The notes: generated from the letters alone by a model not told the origin. 64,000 bases of DNA from Mucilaginibacter sabulilitoris (GCF_034262375.1 NZ_CP139558.1:3038001-3102000); one strand, 5' to 3'; shown: positions 42,012-50,283, counted from the stretch's first letter. A program made the numbers and translations.

Positions 42012-44654
42012 TCAAATGGATAATAATGGGAACCCTATTTTATCGGGATTATTGAATCTGAGCAAAAAATGAAGTATACCTGAGTTACCGGTCATAAAGC
42101 CCGCCGTCGGTAAATTATCACTGCCTTCCAGCCAATACGGGCTACCATCATTTTGCACCTTTGCGCAGTGGCAAATGAAAGAAGCGATGTGTGTGGCCCT
42201 ATCCAGCCATTGCGTGTCTTTAAACACCCGGTATGCGTCCAGGTATATTTCCCCCAAACCAGCCAGACCCGTAGATTGACATAGATAGTTGCTTTCAATA
42301 TGATATGGGTGGCTCAACAATGCGGATACCGCTGCATCCTTGTAGTTGTCATCCTTCAAATGTTCAAATGCCTTAATAAACAGCCAGGCAATACCGCTGA
42401 ACCCAAACGACATCCAGGGATCAACCGATGGATTTTTTGAGTTAACAGGCCAGACGTGCTGTCCGTTTATTATGCGGCGTTGGTTCAATAGCCAATTCAG
42501 GCCTTTTAATGCAGAGCACTTAGCGCTTTCACTATAAGATTTTAGGCCATATTCTAATAGGAAGTAAGTTATTCCTGCGATGCCATAGAAAAGTCCTGAA
42601 TGTTTCACGCCCTTTTTAGATCCGCTATCCTTTTTAATTAACCATGAGCCATCTTTATTTTGATCAGCAATTAGTCGGTTCGCAATCTCGTCTGCTTTTT
42701 TGTTAAATGCCGGGAATTCTAATATTTCGGCACAGACCATTGATGCAAGGCCCTGACCGGCAATACCATCTCCAAGATTCAGCATTTCGTTATTTAAGTC
42801 AAGCAGTCGGGCGATAAAATCAAAATTGTTGATATTCTTTTCAACGATGCCATAACGGATGAGCGACGCATAACTGACACAAAATCCTGCTGCACCATTC
42901 AACAGACCTGGATCAATATTAATGGTACTTTGTTCGAAATAGCCTATTGCCTTATTTAGGTTTTGGTAAAATATTTCCCGCCCTTTATCCAAATCATAAC
43001 ATTGCTGATCCGCAAGCCCCAGGCAATAAGCTATACCACTGGTTCCGGAATGGAATCCCGGATACCAGGAGTAGCTTTTATATTCATTTGCAATTACCCG
43101 GTCTGCAGTTTCTGTTTGCGCATACCAGAGATCATCCTTTCCCAATAACGGATATTTGTAGTATTCGTCCATTGCATTGCTTAGGATAGCTCTGACGGAT
43201 GCCTTATCCAATTCATTTTCAATTTTCCCTGGCAATAGGTTATTTTCGGTAAGTACTATGGAATAATATACCTCCAGACTGTGCTTAATGGATTCAAGCG
43301 AGGGCCTGTTGTCCGGATTTGTTTCCAAACAGGAGCAGATCAAGGCAGCTATTCGCTGATTACCAATATGAAAAATGAAGTCTTGGTAGAATTTCTCATC
43401 GCGATTTGTGCCGAACTTGGTCGGTGATAGGCCGGTAAATGAGCGGATAAGCAGCCCGCCGATGCCATAGATGTCATCTGCAATACATGGCACTGCCAGG
43501 CGGCTTTGAGCCGGGGACATGTATCCCGGTGTGCCGAGCGTAAAAGCAGGATCAGGTTGCCCTGTATTTAGATCATAACATAGTTCAATGTCGATAGCAT
43601 ACAAAGTGCCACTATCGGAAACCATAAAATTTACGGGACTTAGATCACGATGAACGAATCCGTTACTATGGAATGCGCCAATGATTTCCAGCGTTTTTAG
43701 CAGGTAGTTTAAAATTGATATTTTGTTTTCTTTCCGGAGAGCAAACCAAGTAGTTCCTTCCTGTAGGATGTTAAAAATATCATATAGCGAAACGCCGTCA
43801 ATAAACTCCGTAACAAGGTAGGTGTCTGAACCATCATGAAATAAATCTAAGGCTTTAGGTAAAGGAATATGTGGTGCAAGTTGCTGTTGGGTAGTAAACT
43901 GCCATTCCAGCCTGTCTTTGATGGTTCTTCCTACGTCATCAAAACATTGGTTTATCTTTCCTTGCTTTACTAAACACCACTGAATATCAAACCACCTTTT
44001 AAAGTATAGGCCTCGGTAAACATTCCCCTTAACATCTCCTTTTAACAGGTTTGCTAAAAAATATTTTTTACGCAGCCATTTTCTATTATACTGCTGAGGT
44101 TCAGGATTTATTTTGCCGAAAGGCCATTGGCCAGCTTCTTTCGACTTGGATACGCCTGGATTTTTTTCTGGTATAAATTCACTATAAACGCAACCGCCGA
44201 CCAGCTTGGCAGTCGGTATGGCAGGCCCCTGAAATTGGTTGGTGATCTGTATCAATTGTTTGGCTACTTCAACCAATTTATTTCCGTCGGCTACCCAAAG
44301 GGTAATTATCTTACCAATCTCTTCCTGACCCAATGCGCCATAAAGGATCATGCTATGAACTGCGCTATTCTCAGGAATCATAAATGAAATACCAGGAGCG
44401 TCTATTGCAGGTAAGATTGATTCCAGTAACGGTTTCATCTGCTGCCTTACAACAGATATGTATAACAGCCAACCCGGATAATTGAATTCTTCTCCAACAT
44501 GTAGGTACGGACTCTTATCGCCGTAGGCTATTCCGTAACCATTCAATATTGACCTATAATCAAAAGGCATTATATTGCCAGGCAAAGTTTCCATTTCCAC
44601 ACCAGCAGCAATTTCAGGTACAACTCCTGGATTCTCTTTTAGATGGCTGTTCAT
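42012..44654 (-). CDS. LanKC-type lanthipeptide synthetase (lyase-kinase-cyclase, class III/IV-like)
   Basis: 880 residues from ATG 44654 (a TTG at 44672 is in frame). The N-terminal lyase-like domain (about 45-165) has PGWLLYISVVRQQMKPLLES and EIGKIITLW, then GPAIPTAKLVGGCVYSEF. The kinase (about 210-465) has HRDLSPVNF (335-343) and DIE (355-357) in place of DFG. The cyclase-like barrel (about 500-870) repeats G-x-x-G motifs (GTSGIAY, GAAGFC, GIAGQGLA, GIAGITY, GFSGIAW, GLAGLGE). Canonical LanC zinc ligands are mostly missing: S749 replaces the first Cys and Q793 replaces His after C792, as in class III enzymes. It should phosphorylate, eliminate and cyclise Ser/Thr in a peptide. Confidence 0.9.
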   Translation of the reverse strand: MNSHLKENPGVVPEIAAGVEMETLPGNIMPFDYRSILNGYGIAYGDKSPYLHVGEEFNYPGWLLYISVVRQQMKPLLESILPAIDAPGISFMIPENSAVHSMILYGALGQEEIGKIITLWVADGNKLVEVAKQLIQITNQFQGPAIPTAKLVGGCVYSEFIPEKNPGVSKSKEAGQWPFGKINPEPQQYNRKWLRKKYFLANLLKGDVKGNVYRGLYFKRWFDIQWCLVKQGKINQCFDDVGRTIKDRLEWQFTTQQQLAPHIPLPKALDLFHDGSDTYLVTEFIDGVSLYDIFNILQEGTTWFALRKENKISILNYLLKTLEIIGAFHSNGFVHRDLSPVNFMVSDSGTLYAIDIELCYDLNTGQPDPAFTLGTPGYMSPAQSRLAVPCIADDIYGIGGLLIRSFTGLSPTKFGTNRDEKFYQDFIFHIGNQRIAALICSCLETNPDNRPSLESIKHSLEVYYSIVLTENNLLPGKIENELDKASVRAILSNAMDEYYKYPLLGKDDLWYAQTETADRVIANEYKSYSWYPGFHSGTSGIAYCLGLADQQCYDLDKGREIFYQNLNKAIGYFEQSTINIDPGLLNGAAGFCVSYASLIRYGIVEKNINNFDFIARLLDLNNEMLNLGDGIAGQGLASMVCAEILEFPAFNKKADEIANRLIADQNKDGSWLIKKDSGSKKGVKHSGLFYGIAGITYFLLEYGLKSYSESAKCSALKGLNWLLNQRRIINGQHVWPVNSKNPSVDPWMSFGFSGIAWLFIKAFEHLKDDNYKDAAVSALLSHPYHIESNYLCQSTGLAGLGEIYLDAYRVFKDTQWLDRATHIASFICHCAKVQNDGSPYWLEGSDNLPTAGFMTGNSGILHFLLRFNNPDKIGFPLLSI

Positions 44655-44710
44655 AAGCAGGACATTTAACAAGGTTAAAGCTACTGCTCATGCGTATTTA
44701 AGATGTATGA

Positions 44711-44750
44711 AATACCGTATCAAATATTTTTAATACCGTATAAAATATTT
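44711..44750. repeat. Two 19-bp direct repeats 21 bp apart upstream of LanKC
   Basis: AATACCGTATCAAATATTT (44711-44729) and AATACCGTATAAAATATTT (44732-44750) differ at one base. The 21-bp spacing (two helical turns) places both on the same face of the DNA, typical of an activator or response-regulator site. They lie between the operator at 44787 and the LanKC start at 44654. Confidence 0.75.
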
Positions 44751-44786
44751 AGAGGCCGATCAACGAGTTAGTTGCTAAAAATCAAT

Positions 44787-44810
44787 AAATTTATCATCTG
44801 TGATAAATTT
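44787..44810. promoter_or_regulatory. Palindromic operator, copy 3 (upstream of LanKC)
   Basis: Arm AAATTTATCAT, centre CT, arm GTGATAAATTT: 10 of 11 positions pair. It lies 132 bp before the LanKC ATG on the minus strand, with the two direct repeats in between. Confidence 0.75.
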
Positions 44811-44936
44811 GATTCAAAAAGCGCAAACCAGTAAAATTAAAAATCACAGGTCTAATCGAAGTTGACATGCATTTCTTTTTAAAGTGGATTAAGTATTGAT
44901 TTTTGTAAGAAATCTCAATCGGTCAGTTGAGGTAAA

Positions 44937-45512
44937 TCAATAAGCCAAGCCCTTGTGGAGGCGGCTGAATGTTTCTTTAGTAACGTTCAAATAGGATGCG
45001 ATTAGATAATGAGGTACACGTTTCAGGATGAAGTTTTCGTGTGTTGCTAAAAAATTGTAGCGGTCTTTTGCTGCCGGGATTCGTAACAGTTTTTCCCGGT
45101 ACCTGCCTTCAGTATGGCTTTCCAATATCAGCGATATGGCTAATCCCATCATCTCGGGGCTGTTTTCCATGATCTTCTGAATGTGTTTGATTGGAATTGC
45201 CAATACCGTCGTCTTTGCGATGGCACTGATATATTCCTCGCTTGCCTGCTGATTAAATACGTTTTGCGGGATAATCAGATCGCCTTCCTGTTTAAACCAT
45301 GTGGTCATCCGTTCGGCTTCTCCTTCAATAGCACCTCTTACGATACCCGACTGTATAAAATAGATGGCCGCCGCATAATTACCTGGCGACAAAAACGTTT
45401 CCTGCGCTTCAAACCTGTTTACCCTGATGCCGTCTGTTAACGAACTGGAGAGCTTTAGCGATAAGGGTTTGAAACGGTTCAGGCGCTGTATAAATGCGGC
45501 AGAATCGATCAT
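44937..45512 (-). CDS. Crp/Fnr-family transcription regulator
   Basis: 191 residues from ATG 45512 (a longer frame to 45563 is less likely). A cyclic-nucleotide-binding-like beta roll (NRFEAQETFLSPGNYAAAIY, IVRGAIEGE, about 40-120) and a C-terminal helix-turn-helix (VPHYLIASYLNVTKETFSRL, about 165-185). It is close to the short Crp/Fnr proteins frequent in Bacteroidota, which often lack a cAMP-binding consensus. It is divergent from the gene at 45756, with operator copy 4 between them. Confidence 0.87.
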   Translation of the reverse strand: MIDSAAFIQRLNRFKPLSLKLSSSLTDGIRVNRFEAQETFLSPGNYAAAIYFIQSGIVRGAIEGEAERMTTWFKQEGDLIIPQNVFNQQASEEYISAIAKTTVLAIPIKHIQKIMENSPEMMGLAISLILESHTEGRYREKLLRIPAAKDRYNFLATHENFILKRVPHYLIASYLNVTKETFSRLHKGLAY

Positions 45513-45640
45513 TTTTTTATAGTTTTTTTTAACAAATAAGCAAAATACCACTGTTCGGGTCAAGTGGCTTGGGGTGGCTACAAAAAAGCCATCCTAACGC
45601 AAAAGGCAGATTTTACATTATTTTAAAAATTGCGTCTCTC

Positions 45641-45678
45641 AATTTTATCACAAGTGATAAAATTAAACTGTAACTTTG
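45641..45678 (+). promoter_or_regulatory. Palindromic operator copy 4 with overlapping promoter
   Basis: Arm AATTTTATCAC (45641-45651), AA, arm GTGATAAAATT (45654-45664): identical to copy 1. A clean -7 box TAACTTTG (45671-45678) starts 7 bp downstream, so the palindrome fills the -33 to -7 spacer and its occupation should block transcription of the gene at 45756. Confidence 0.83.
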
Positions 45679-45755
45679 CCTAATGGTTAAAATCGATCAT
45701 ACAGCCTTTTTTTGATCCAAAATGAACTGATACCTTTATTTACCAGGAAAACATT

Positions 45756-46937
45756 ATGGCCGCATCTCTCTCAAAACTCAAAGGATTTGTTCAGACTTAT
45801 TCGGGTTACAATTTTGAGAATGTAACCGCAGCAGAATTCGAAGATCTGAAGGTCTTCGTAACGGATGCGCTGAACACTATTCGCTGGGAAATCGAAACCG
45901 AGTTTGAATCCAGTTTGGATGAACGTTCAAAAACTTTGTACATCACGAGCATACAGTCACAGCTGGCTTACCTTGCCTCCGGTGTTAAAGGGTTTTCATC
46001 AGAAGATATGCAGGATCATGCCATATCGCCAGTCATGGAATGGTTTATCGACGAAATACACAAGCTGCTTGAACATATCAAAACCTATTTCTCCGCTCAT
46101 TTTGATGTCAGTTCTGATTTGCCATCGGGATTTGCACATGGCTATAGGATGAGGCACAAACACTTCTTTGAGCAAATCGAGGCTAAGGTATCCCGTTTTG
46201 AATTTAGTATGGAACTAAAATCCCTGATAGGGAATTTTATAGAATCAAGCGGCAGCTCAGAAAAGTTTGCGTTAAGAACATGGCTTCAGTTAGATTATTT
46301 GATTCTTGCGCTTGGCGTTATTTCAAATTTCTTTGATGACCCACCCACAGCTGACTTGGACCTTGAATTATTAAAACTTTTTATCGGTATAGGCTTTAAC
46401 AGTATCCAGGTATATGCCTTCTTTATCAAGTACATTGAAAGGATTACTATGGGCGAGGCATCGTTCCAGGAGCAGCAGGAGCAATTATTATATTTACTAA
46501 AGGTGTTTCGTCAGGTAAGACAGGAAGCAGTACCGTCCTTTGATCCAAAAGTGCAGCCGCTGAAACTGTCGGTTATTGAAAGTCTTGAGGCTGAGATCGC
46601 TTACCTTGAACAAAAAGAAAAGCTGTATTTGCAGAATTTTAAAAGTACCAATCCGGATTCTCCATCGAAATTTTATTTCACCGTGGCTGTTACATTGGCT
46701 GAACTGATGTTTTTCTTCAGGGTGATGCTGGAAGTAAAGATGATATTCACCAAGTTCAATTCATACCTCTATGAATTTATTTCAAACCATATCAGGACTG
46801 AAAGAGCGGAGAATATCTCTAAAAAGAGTATGCGAAATCACTTTAACAATAAACCTTTCCCGGATCGCGTGGTACAAAATGTAAAAGGCTGGCTGGAGAA
46901 AATGATCCATCATATCAACCTCTACTATGATATCTAA
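45756..46937 (+). CDS. Unknown 393-residue helical protein under the palindromic operator
   Basis: Soluble, mostly alpha-helical protein beginning MAASLSKLKGFVQTYSGYNF. Two moderately hydrophobic helices occur (LQLDYLILALGVISNFF, FYFTVAVTLAELMFFFRVML), along with a Gln/Glu-rich coiled-coil stretch (EASFQEQQEQLLYLLKVFRQ) and a basic C-terminal half. No catalytic motif is recognised. It is preceded by operator copy 4 and a TAACTTTG promoter box, and is divergent from the Crp/Fnr gene. It sits at the border between the cargo cluster and the ICE excision genes, so it could belong to either. Confidence 0.75.
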   Translation: MAASLSKLKGFVQTYSGYNFENVTAAEFEDLKVFVTDALNTIRWEIETEFESSLDERSKTLYITSIQSQLAYLASGVKGFSSEDMQDHAISPVMEWFIDEIHKLLEHIKTYFSAHFDVSSDLPSGFAHGYRMRHKHFFEQIEAKVSRFEFSMELKSLIGNFIESSGSSEKFALRTWLQLDYLILALGVISNFFDDPPTADLDLELLKLFIGIGFNSIQVYAFFIKYIERITMGEASFQEQQEQLLYLLKVFRQVRQEAVPSFDPKVQPLKLSVIESLEAEIAYLEQKEKLYLQNFKSTNPDSPSKFYFTVAVTLAELMFFFRVMLEVKMIFTKFNSYLYEFISNHIRTERAENISKKSMRNHFNNKPFPDRVVQNVKGWLEKMIHHINLYYDI

Positions 46938-46956
46938 TTGGCTTTAGTGGCCGGTA

Positions 46957-47175
46957 TTATGAAGGTCTTTCCAATAAATGAATCAGATCGTGCTTTGTCA
47001 ACAGTCTGACGACTTCATTAAATCTGATATAGTCGAAACCGTCCGTCTCCCTTAATCCCTGCCATCCCTTTTTTACCAGATCATGAAGATTGCTTATATG
47101 CATGCTTTGCAGGTTTTCAATACAGTCTGTGCTTAGCTCTAACTGATTTACGGGGATTAATAGCATTTCTTCCAT
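46957..47175 (-). CDS. Small alpha-CTD-like helix-hairpin-helix protein
   Basis: 72 residues from ATG 47175 (MEEMLLIPVNQLELSTDCIE). An upstream in-frame start at 47268 would run through a large inverted repeat and is rejected. The pattern IENLQSMHISNLHDLVKKGW, then FNEVVRLLTKHDLIHLL, resembles the C-terminal domain of the RNA polymerase alpha subunit, a DNA- and activator-binding fold. It could be an ICE regulator that mimics alpha-CTD. It is convergent with the gene ending at 46937. Confidence 0.6.
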   Translation of the reverse strand: MEEMLLIPVNQLELSTDCIENLQSMHISNLHDLVKKGWQGLRETDGFDYIRFNEVVRLLTKHDLIHLLERPS

Positions 47176-47628
47176 TCCTGTACTTATAAAAAAATTAGCG
47201 TGGGTCACCAGTCTTCTGTTACAGGAGGTACGGCTAAGAACCTTCACACAGGGTAAACCAATGCCCACGCATTACGTGGACGATCAGTCTATTACCCCCT
47301 TGTGTGTTTATTGAATTTAGCCGATTCCCTGTAACAAGGTTAATAGTGTCGTTATATGTCGTTTTTCTGTCTCTCTTTATTTCATTCTTTATTCTATGAC
47401 CCAAAGTTAAACATTCCCTCTGTAGTATTTCAACCGCTACAAATCCAAAAAAAGCAAAAATGTGAAACAATTAGGTGACACGTGAATATCCCCCGATTCA
47501 AGTACACGTTAATGAAAACCTTTTTCATGGCACTTTTTTCTGTAATCTTAGCCACTTTACATCCAAGGTCTTTTACCTCAAGTTTGTCGCATGTTTTAAA
47601 AAATGGTGTTAAAAAATAATTTGAAGTT
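47176..47628. other. 450-bp non-coding region between the alpha-CTD-like gene and rteC
   Basis: No credible gene. It contains the nested inverted repeat at 47219-47334 and the likely promoter region of rteC. A 78-codon minus-strand frame (47234-47470) overlaps the inverted repeat and looks spurious. Confidence 0.6.
47219..47334. repeat. 116-bp nested inverted repeat (cruciform-like)
   Basis: The outer arms TTACAGG-x5-CGGCTAA (47219-47237) pair with TTAGCCG-x4-CCTGTAA (47317-47334), the middle arms CACACAGGGTAA with TTACCCCCTTGTGTG, and the apex CCACG with CGTGG (47265-47269 and 47275-47279). Three collinear stems are far more than expected by chance. It starts 44 bp upstream of the alpha-CTD-like gene and about 300 bp upstream of rteC. 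It may be a structured RNA, a replication or strand-transfer site, or a regulator-binding site. Confidence 0.75.
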
Positions 47629-48471
47629 ATGATAATCGAAGAAGCAAAAGCACGCTTAGTGCAACTTGACGAAGACCTGGAATTATTTGATGAAATGGGA
47701 ATTCCAGCAGGTCAGAGATTGAATGGTAAGCTCAACAGTATCAGGCAGGCAATTGCTGACCTCAAAGCATTGTTAAATCAGAAGCCCTTTTCTTCAACAG
47801 ATGAGGAAATCGAATTCTTTAAACATGTAAAGCCTCAGTTCATCGCGCGGCATTTATTTGCTATGGATGTTTTTACCATCGAAGCAGGCAAACCGGTTGA
47901 TACAGCCGAAGTGGTTAAAAGTTATTTTGAACAGGAATTAAAATATATCCGGAAATATTATGACCAGAATAAATTTATGCATCAGTATTACGTGCTTGAC
48001 GGTACCGAATTGGATGGTTTGTTATTTGTCCGCAATGTTCAGCCGCCAAGCTCGCTGATCCCCGACGTGCAGGGCTTTGATCCTCAATTTTCTACCGCAG
48101 GCGATTATATTTTTGCAAGGTTTATAACCAACGAGCGGATACAGGACTTTTTAACGGATCGCTTGTATAGCCCGCAAGAAGCAGAAGCCTTATCCGGCAT
48201 ATCGAAGAGGAGAGTGACGTTAAAGTGGACGGGCGAAGCTATTAACCTGGCGGAAATGGCTTATGGAATCTGGCTGACTGGTCAGGTCAATAATGGCAAC
48301 GCTGGAATTAGTGAAATTATGGGCTGGCTGGAGATAAACTTTCAGGTAACCATAGGGCGACCATTCAGGAGGTGGCAATCTATCTCCGGCAGGAAGCGAG
48401 TAAGCCACGTGAAATATATTGACCAGATGAAAGCCGCCATATTAAAACGTTTGGATGATGAGAACGCGTAA
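47629..48471 (+). CDS. rteC: RteC-family regulator of ICE excision
   Basis: 280 residues, the usual length for RteC. The C-terminal half contains LKWTGEAINLAEMAYGIWLT and ISEIMGWLEINFQVTIGRPF, with KYIDQMKAAILKRLDDEN at the end, as in RteC proteins that activate the excision genes of CTnDOT. It is convergent with the excisionase-like gene, sharing a terminator. No RteA/RteB two-component pair is in the window, so its own control must differ from CTnDOT. Confidence 0.87.
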   Translation: MIIEEAKARLVQLDEDLELFDEMGIPAGQRLNGKLNSIRQAIADLKALLNQKPFSSTDEEIEFFKHVKPQFIARHLFAMDVFTIEAGKPVDTAEVVKSYFEQELKYIRKYYDQNKFMHQYYVLDGTELDGLLFVRNVQPPSSLIPDVQGFDPQFSTAGDYIFARFITNERIQDFLTDRLYSPQEAEALSGISKRRVTLKWTGEAINLAEMAYGIWLTGQVNNGNAGISEIMGWLEINFQVTIGRPFRRWQSISGRKRVSHVKYIDQMKAAILKRLDDENA

Positions 48472-48473
48472 AT

Positions 48474-48500
48474 AAAAGCCGGACTACCGGCTTTTATTTT
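48474..48500. terminator. Shared terminator between rteC and the excisionase-like gene
   Basis: AAAAGCCGG (48474-48482), ACTA, CCGGCTTTT (48487-48495), followed by ATTTTTT. The excisionase-like gene ends inside the right arm. Confidence 0.85.
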
Positions 48501-48769
48501 TTAGTTTTTTTAGCCGTACCGTCCATGAGTTGCATAATGTCCTCATAATTGTAATAAATGATGTGCCCGATCCGCGTGAATTTTAAAGTGCCGTTTGCAC
48601 GTAAAGTGTGTAAGGTTCCGCCTGATATCTTCAGCATGTTTTTTACCTGGTAACTTTTCAAATATTTCTGCGGTTCTTCGGTTCGTTTGGTTAAAAGCAA
48701 TTTGAGATCCTGCAACATCGATTGCCGGAATTGTTCCAAATCGTCCTTTGTTATTAGCTCTACTGTCAT
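48494..48769 (-). CDS. Excisionase-like helix-turn-helix protein (MerR-type fold)
   Basis: 91 residues. The C-terminal half (LKSYQVKNMLKISGGTLHTL, then KFTRIGHIIYYNYEDIMQLM) is the winged-helix layout of Xis/MerR-like proteins that bind att or promoter DNA; the N-terminal half is a charged helix. It lies 82 bp downstream of the integrase gene on the same strand, as xis-like genes do in CTnDOT-type elements. It is probably a recombination directionality factor. Confidence 0.85.
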   Translation of the reverse strand: MTVELITKDDLEQFRQSMLQDLKLLLTKRTEEPQKYLKSYQVKNMLKISGGTLHTLRANGTLKFTRIGHIIYYNYEDIMQLMDGTAKKTKK

Positions 48770-48782
48770 GTGTTTTTAAATT

Positions 48783-48849
48783 AAATGAGGGCAAACCTAT
48801 CTAAACGATTTGACCGTTATGGTGTCCTTTTGGGGTCGTGCCCTCATTT
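48783..48849. repeat. 11-bp inverted repeat with 45-base loop between integrase and excisionase genes
   Basis: AAATGAGGGCA (48783-48793) pairs with TGCCCTCATTT (48839-48849). The pair spans nearly the entire gap between the two genes. It could be a protein-binding site or an mRNA structure that sets the int/xis ratio. Confidence 0.6.
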
Positions 48850-48851
48850 TT

Positions 48852-50105
48852 TTAGGCGGTTGCTGCTAGTTTCAGCGTACCATTAACTTCAAATAGTTTA
48901 TCATGCAGTACTTTCATATTGTTGCTGATTTTCCTTTTGGTCATCTTAGCATAGATTTGGGTTGTTCGGATATCCTTATGACCCAGCATCTTGCTTACTG
49001 TTTCTATGGGCACGTCATTTTCTAAAGTAATTGTAGTCGCGAAGGTATGGCGGGCAGTGTGGGTGGTCAATAATTTGTTGATGTCGCAAATATCTGCCAG
49101 TTCCTTCAGATAAGAATTAAACCGCTGGTTGCTATTGACCGGCAACAATTTATTTTCGTTGACGCAGTAGGGGTGGCGTTTATATTTTTCGATGATCTCC
49201 AATGCAATGGGTAATAGGGGTACGGTTTCCTCCGTGCCTGACTTGGCCCGGTCTTTTGTGATCCACACGCCGCCATCGACACCAGTAAAGATATTTTCCG
49301 GTTCAAGCGCATACACTGTTTCAAAAGCATAGCCGGTAAAGCAGCAGAAAATATATACATCCCGGACTTCTGCAATCCGCTGGCAGCTGATCTTCTTACT
49401 GTACATTTTGATAATCTCGTCCATCTCCAGGTAGTCGCGATCCGGATCTTTGTATGTGCATTTAAAGTTATTGATGGCGCTTTGAGGGATCATGCCTTCG
49501 TTTACGGCCTTCGCCATTACTTGTTTTAAAGTTTTGACGTATTTCATGGACGTGTTTTCGTCAATATCCTCCATCAATAGATAATGATAAAAACCTGATG
49601 CGAAAGAATATTGGATTTGGTCAAGGTTAATGTCTGTGGCTTTGAACTTCTTTTTCAGGTAGGCTTCCACCTTTCGCTGTAAGCGCTCATAACGCCCCAG
49701 TGTTCCTTTTGTTCCCTTGCCTTTGCTTACCTTTTCTGCGAACTCGTCGTTATGCACTTTAAATGCCTGCAACAATGTTGGTTTAGGCTCTGGTTTGAAC
49801 AGGTAGGTGTCTTTCAGCATCTTAGCGGTGACATCTTCATGTTCTTCACAAAGCAGGTTATAGCACTTTTCCAGCTCCCTGGTTGTATAAGTGATATAGG
49901 TGTTTATTGTTGCAGCGTCTTTACATGCTTTAATGGCGAACCCGGTTTCTTCATTCCAGTATTCTGCCCTGATTTTCTTGCCGGATGAGAACTGATCCCT
50001 TAATCCATTGAGGGTGATCCGTACATAGATGGGAACCATCCCATCTGAGGTTTGTTTAGCTTTCCAAAGCCAGAACAAGATTGAAAGTTCCTGATTTACT
50101 TTCAT
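48852..50105 (-). CDS. IntDOT-like tyrosine integrase of the ICE
   Basis: 417 residues: an N-terminal arm-binding domain (about 10-100), core-binding domain (about 108-205) and a catalytic domain with K284 (WITKDRAKSG), H349-x-x-R352 (HTARHTF), H376 (LGHKDIRTTQIY) and Tyr385. The first catalytic Arg is replaced: FTGYAFETV has Ala260 where R is usual. IntDOT of CTnDOT is known to lack this Arg as well, so the change need not inactivate it. The gene faces the tRNA-Lys 3' end. Short GTATACCGAA repeats lie upstream. Confidence 0.92.
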   Translation of the reverse strand: MKVNQELSILFWLWKAKQTSDGMVPIYVRITLNGLRDQFSSGKKIRAEYWNEETGFAIKACKDAATINTYITYTTRELEKCYNLLCEEHEDVTAKMLKDTYLFKPEPKPTLLQAFKVHNDEFAEKVSKGKGTKGTLGRYERLQRKVEAYLKKKFKATDINLDQIQYSFASGFYHYLLMEDIDENTSMKYVKTLKQVMAKAVNEGMIPQSAINNFKCTYKDPDRDYLEMDEIIKMYSKKISCQRIAEVRDVYIFCCFTGYAFETVYALEPENIFTGVDGGVWITKDRAKSGTEETVPLLPIALEIIEKYKRHPYCVNENKLLPVNSNQRFNSYLKELADICDINKLLTTHTARHTFATTITLENDVPIETVSKMLGHKDIRTTQIYAKMTKRKISNNMKVLHDKLFEVNGTLKLAATA

Positions 50106-50168
50106 TTAGCCAGTATTTGAGGTTAAACCATGGCCCCACCACAACCCCAAACTGAACTAATGGCATAA

Positions 50169-50220
50169 TTCGGTATACTAAATTCGGTTTTTTTGACAGT
50201 ATACCGAATAGTATACCGAA
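50169..50220. repeat. GTATACCGAA direct and inverted repeats upstream of the integrase
   Basis: TTCGGTATAC (50169-50178, inverted), GTATACCGAA (50199-50208) and GTATACCGAA (50211-50220, 12 bp after the previous copy). They lie between int and the tRNA, the region where integrase arm sites or excisionase sites are expected. The pair with 12-bp spacing may bind one protein cooperatively. Confidence 0.65.
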
Positions 50221-50283
50221 CGGCTTAAATCGTTTTGACCCTGACTGAATAAAAAAGTGCCTTAGAAGCCATTTAAAACGAGA

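Noticed and set aside
47219..47334. Integron attC site
   Set aside because: The outer arms do not carry the RYYYAAC/GTTRRRY core sites and no integron integrase is present.
47234..47470. 78-codon minus-strand gene
   Set aside because: It overlaps half of the nested inverted repeat and has no conserved-looking sequence.
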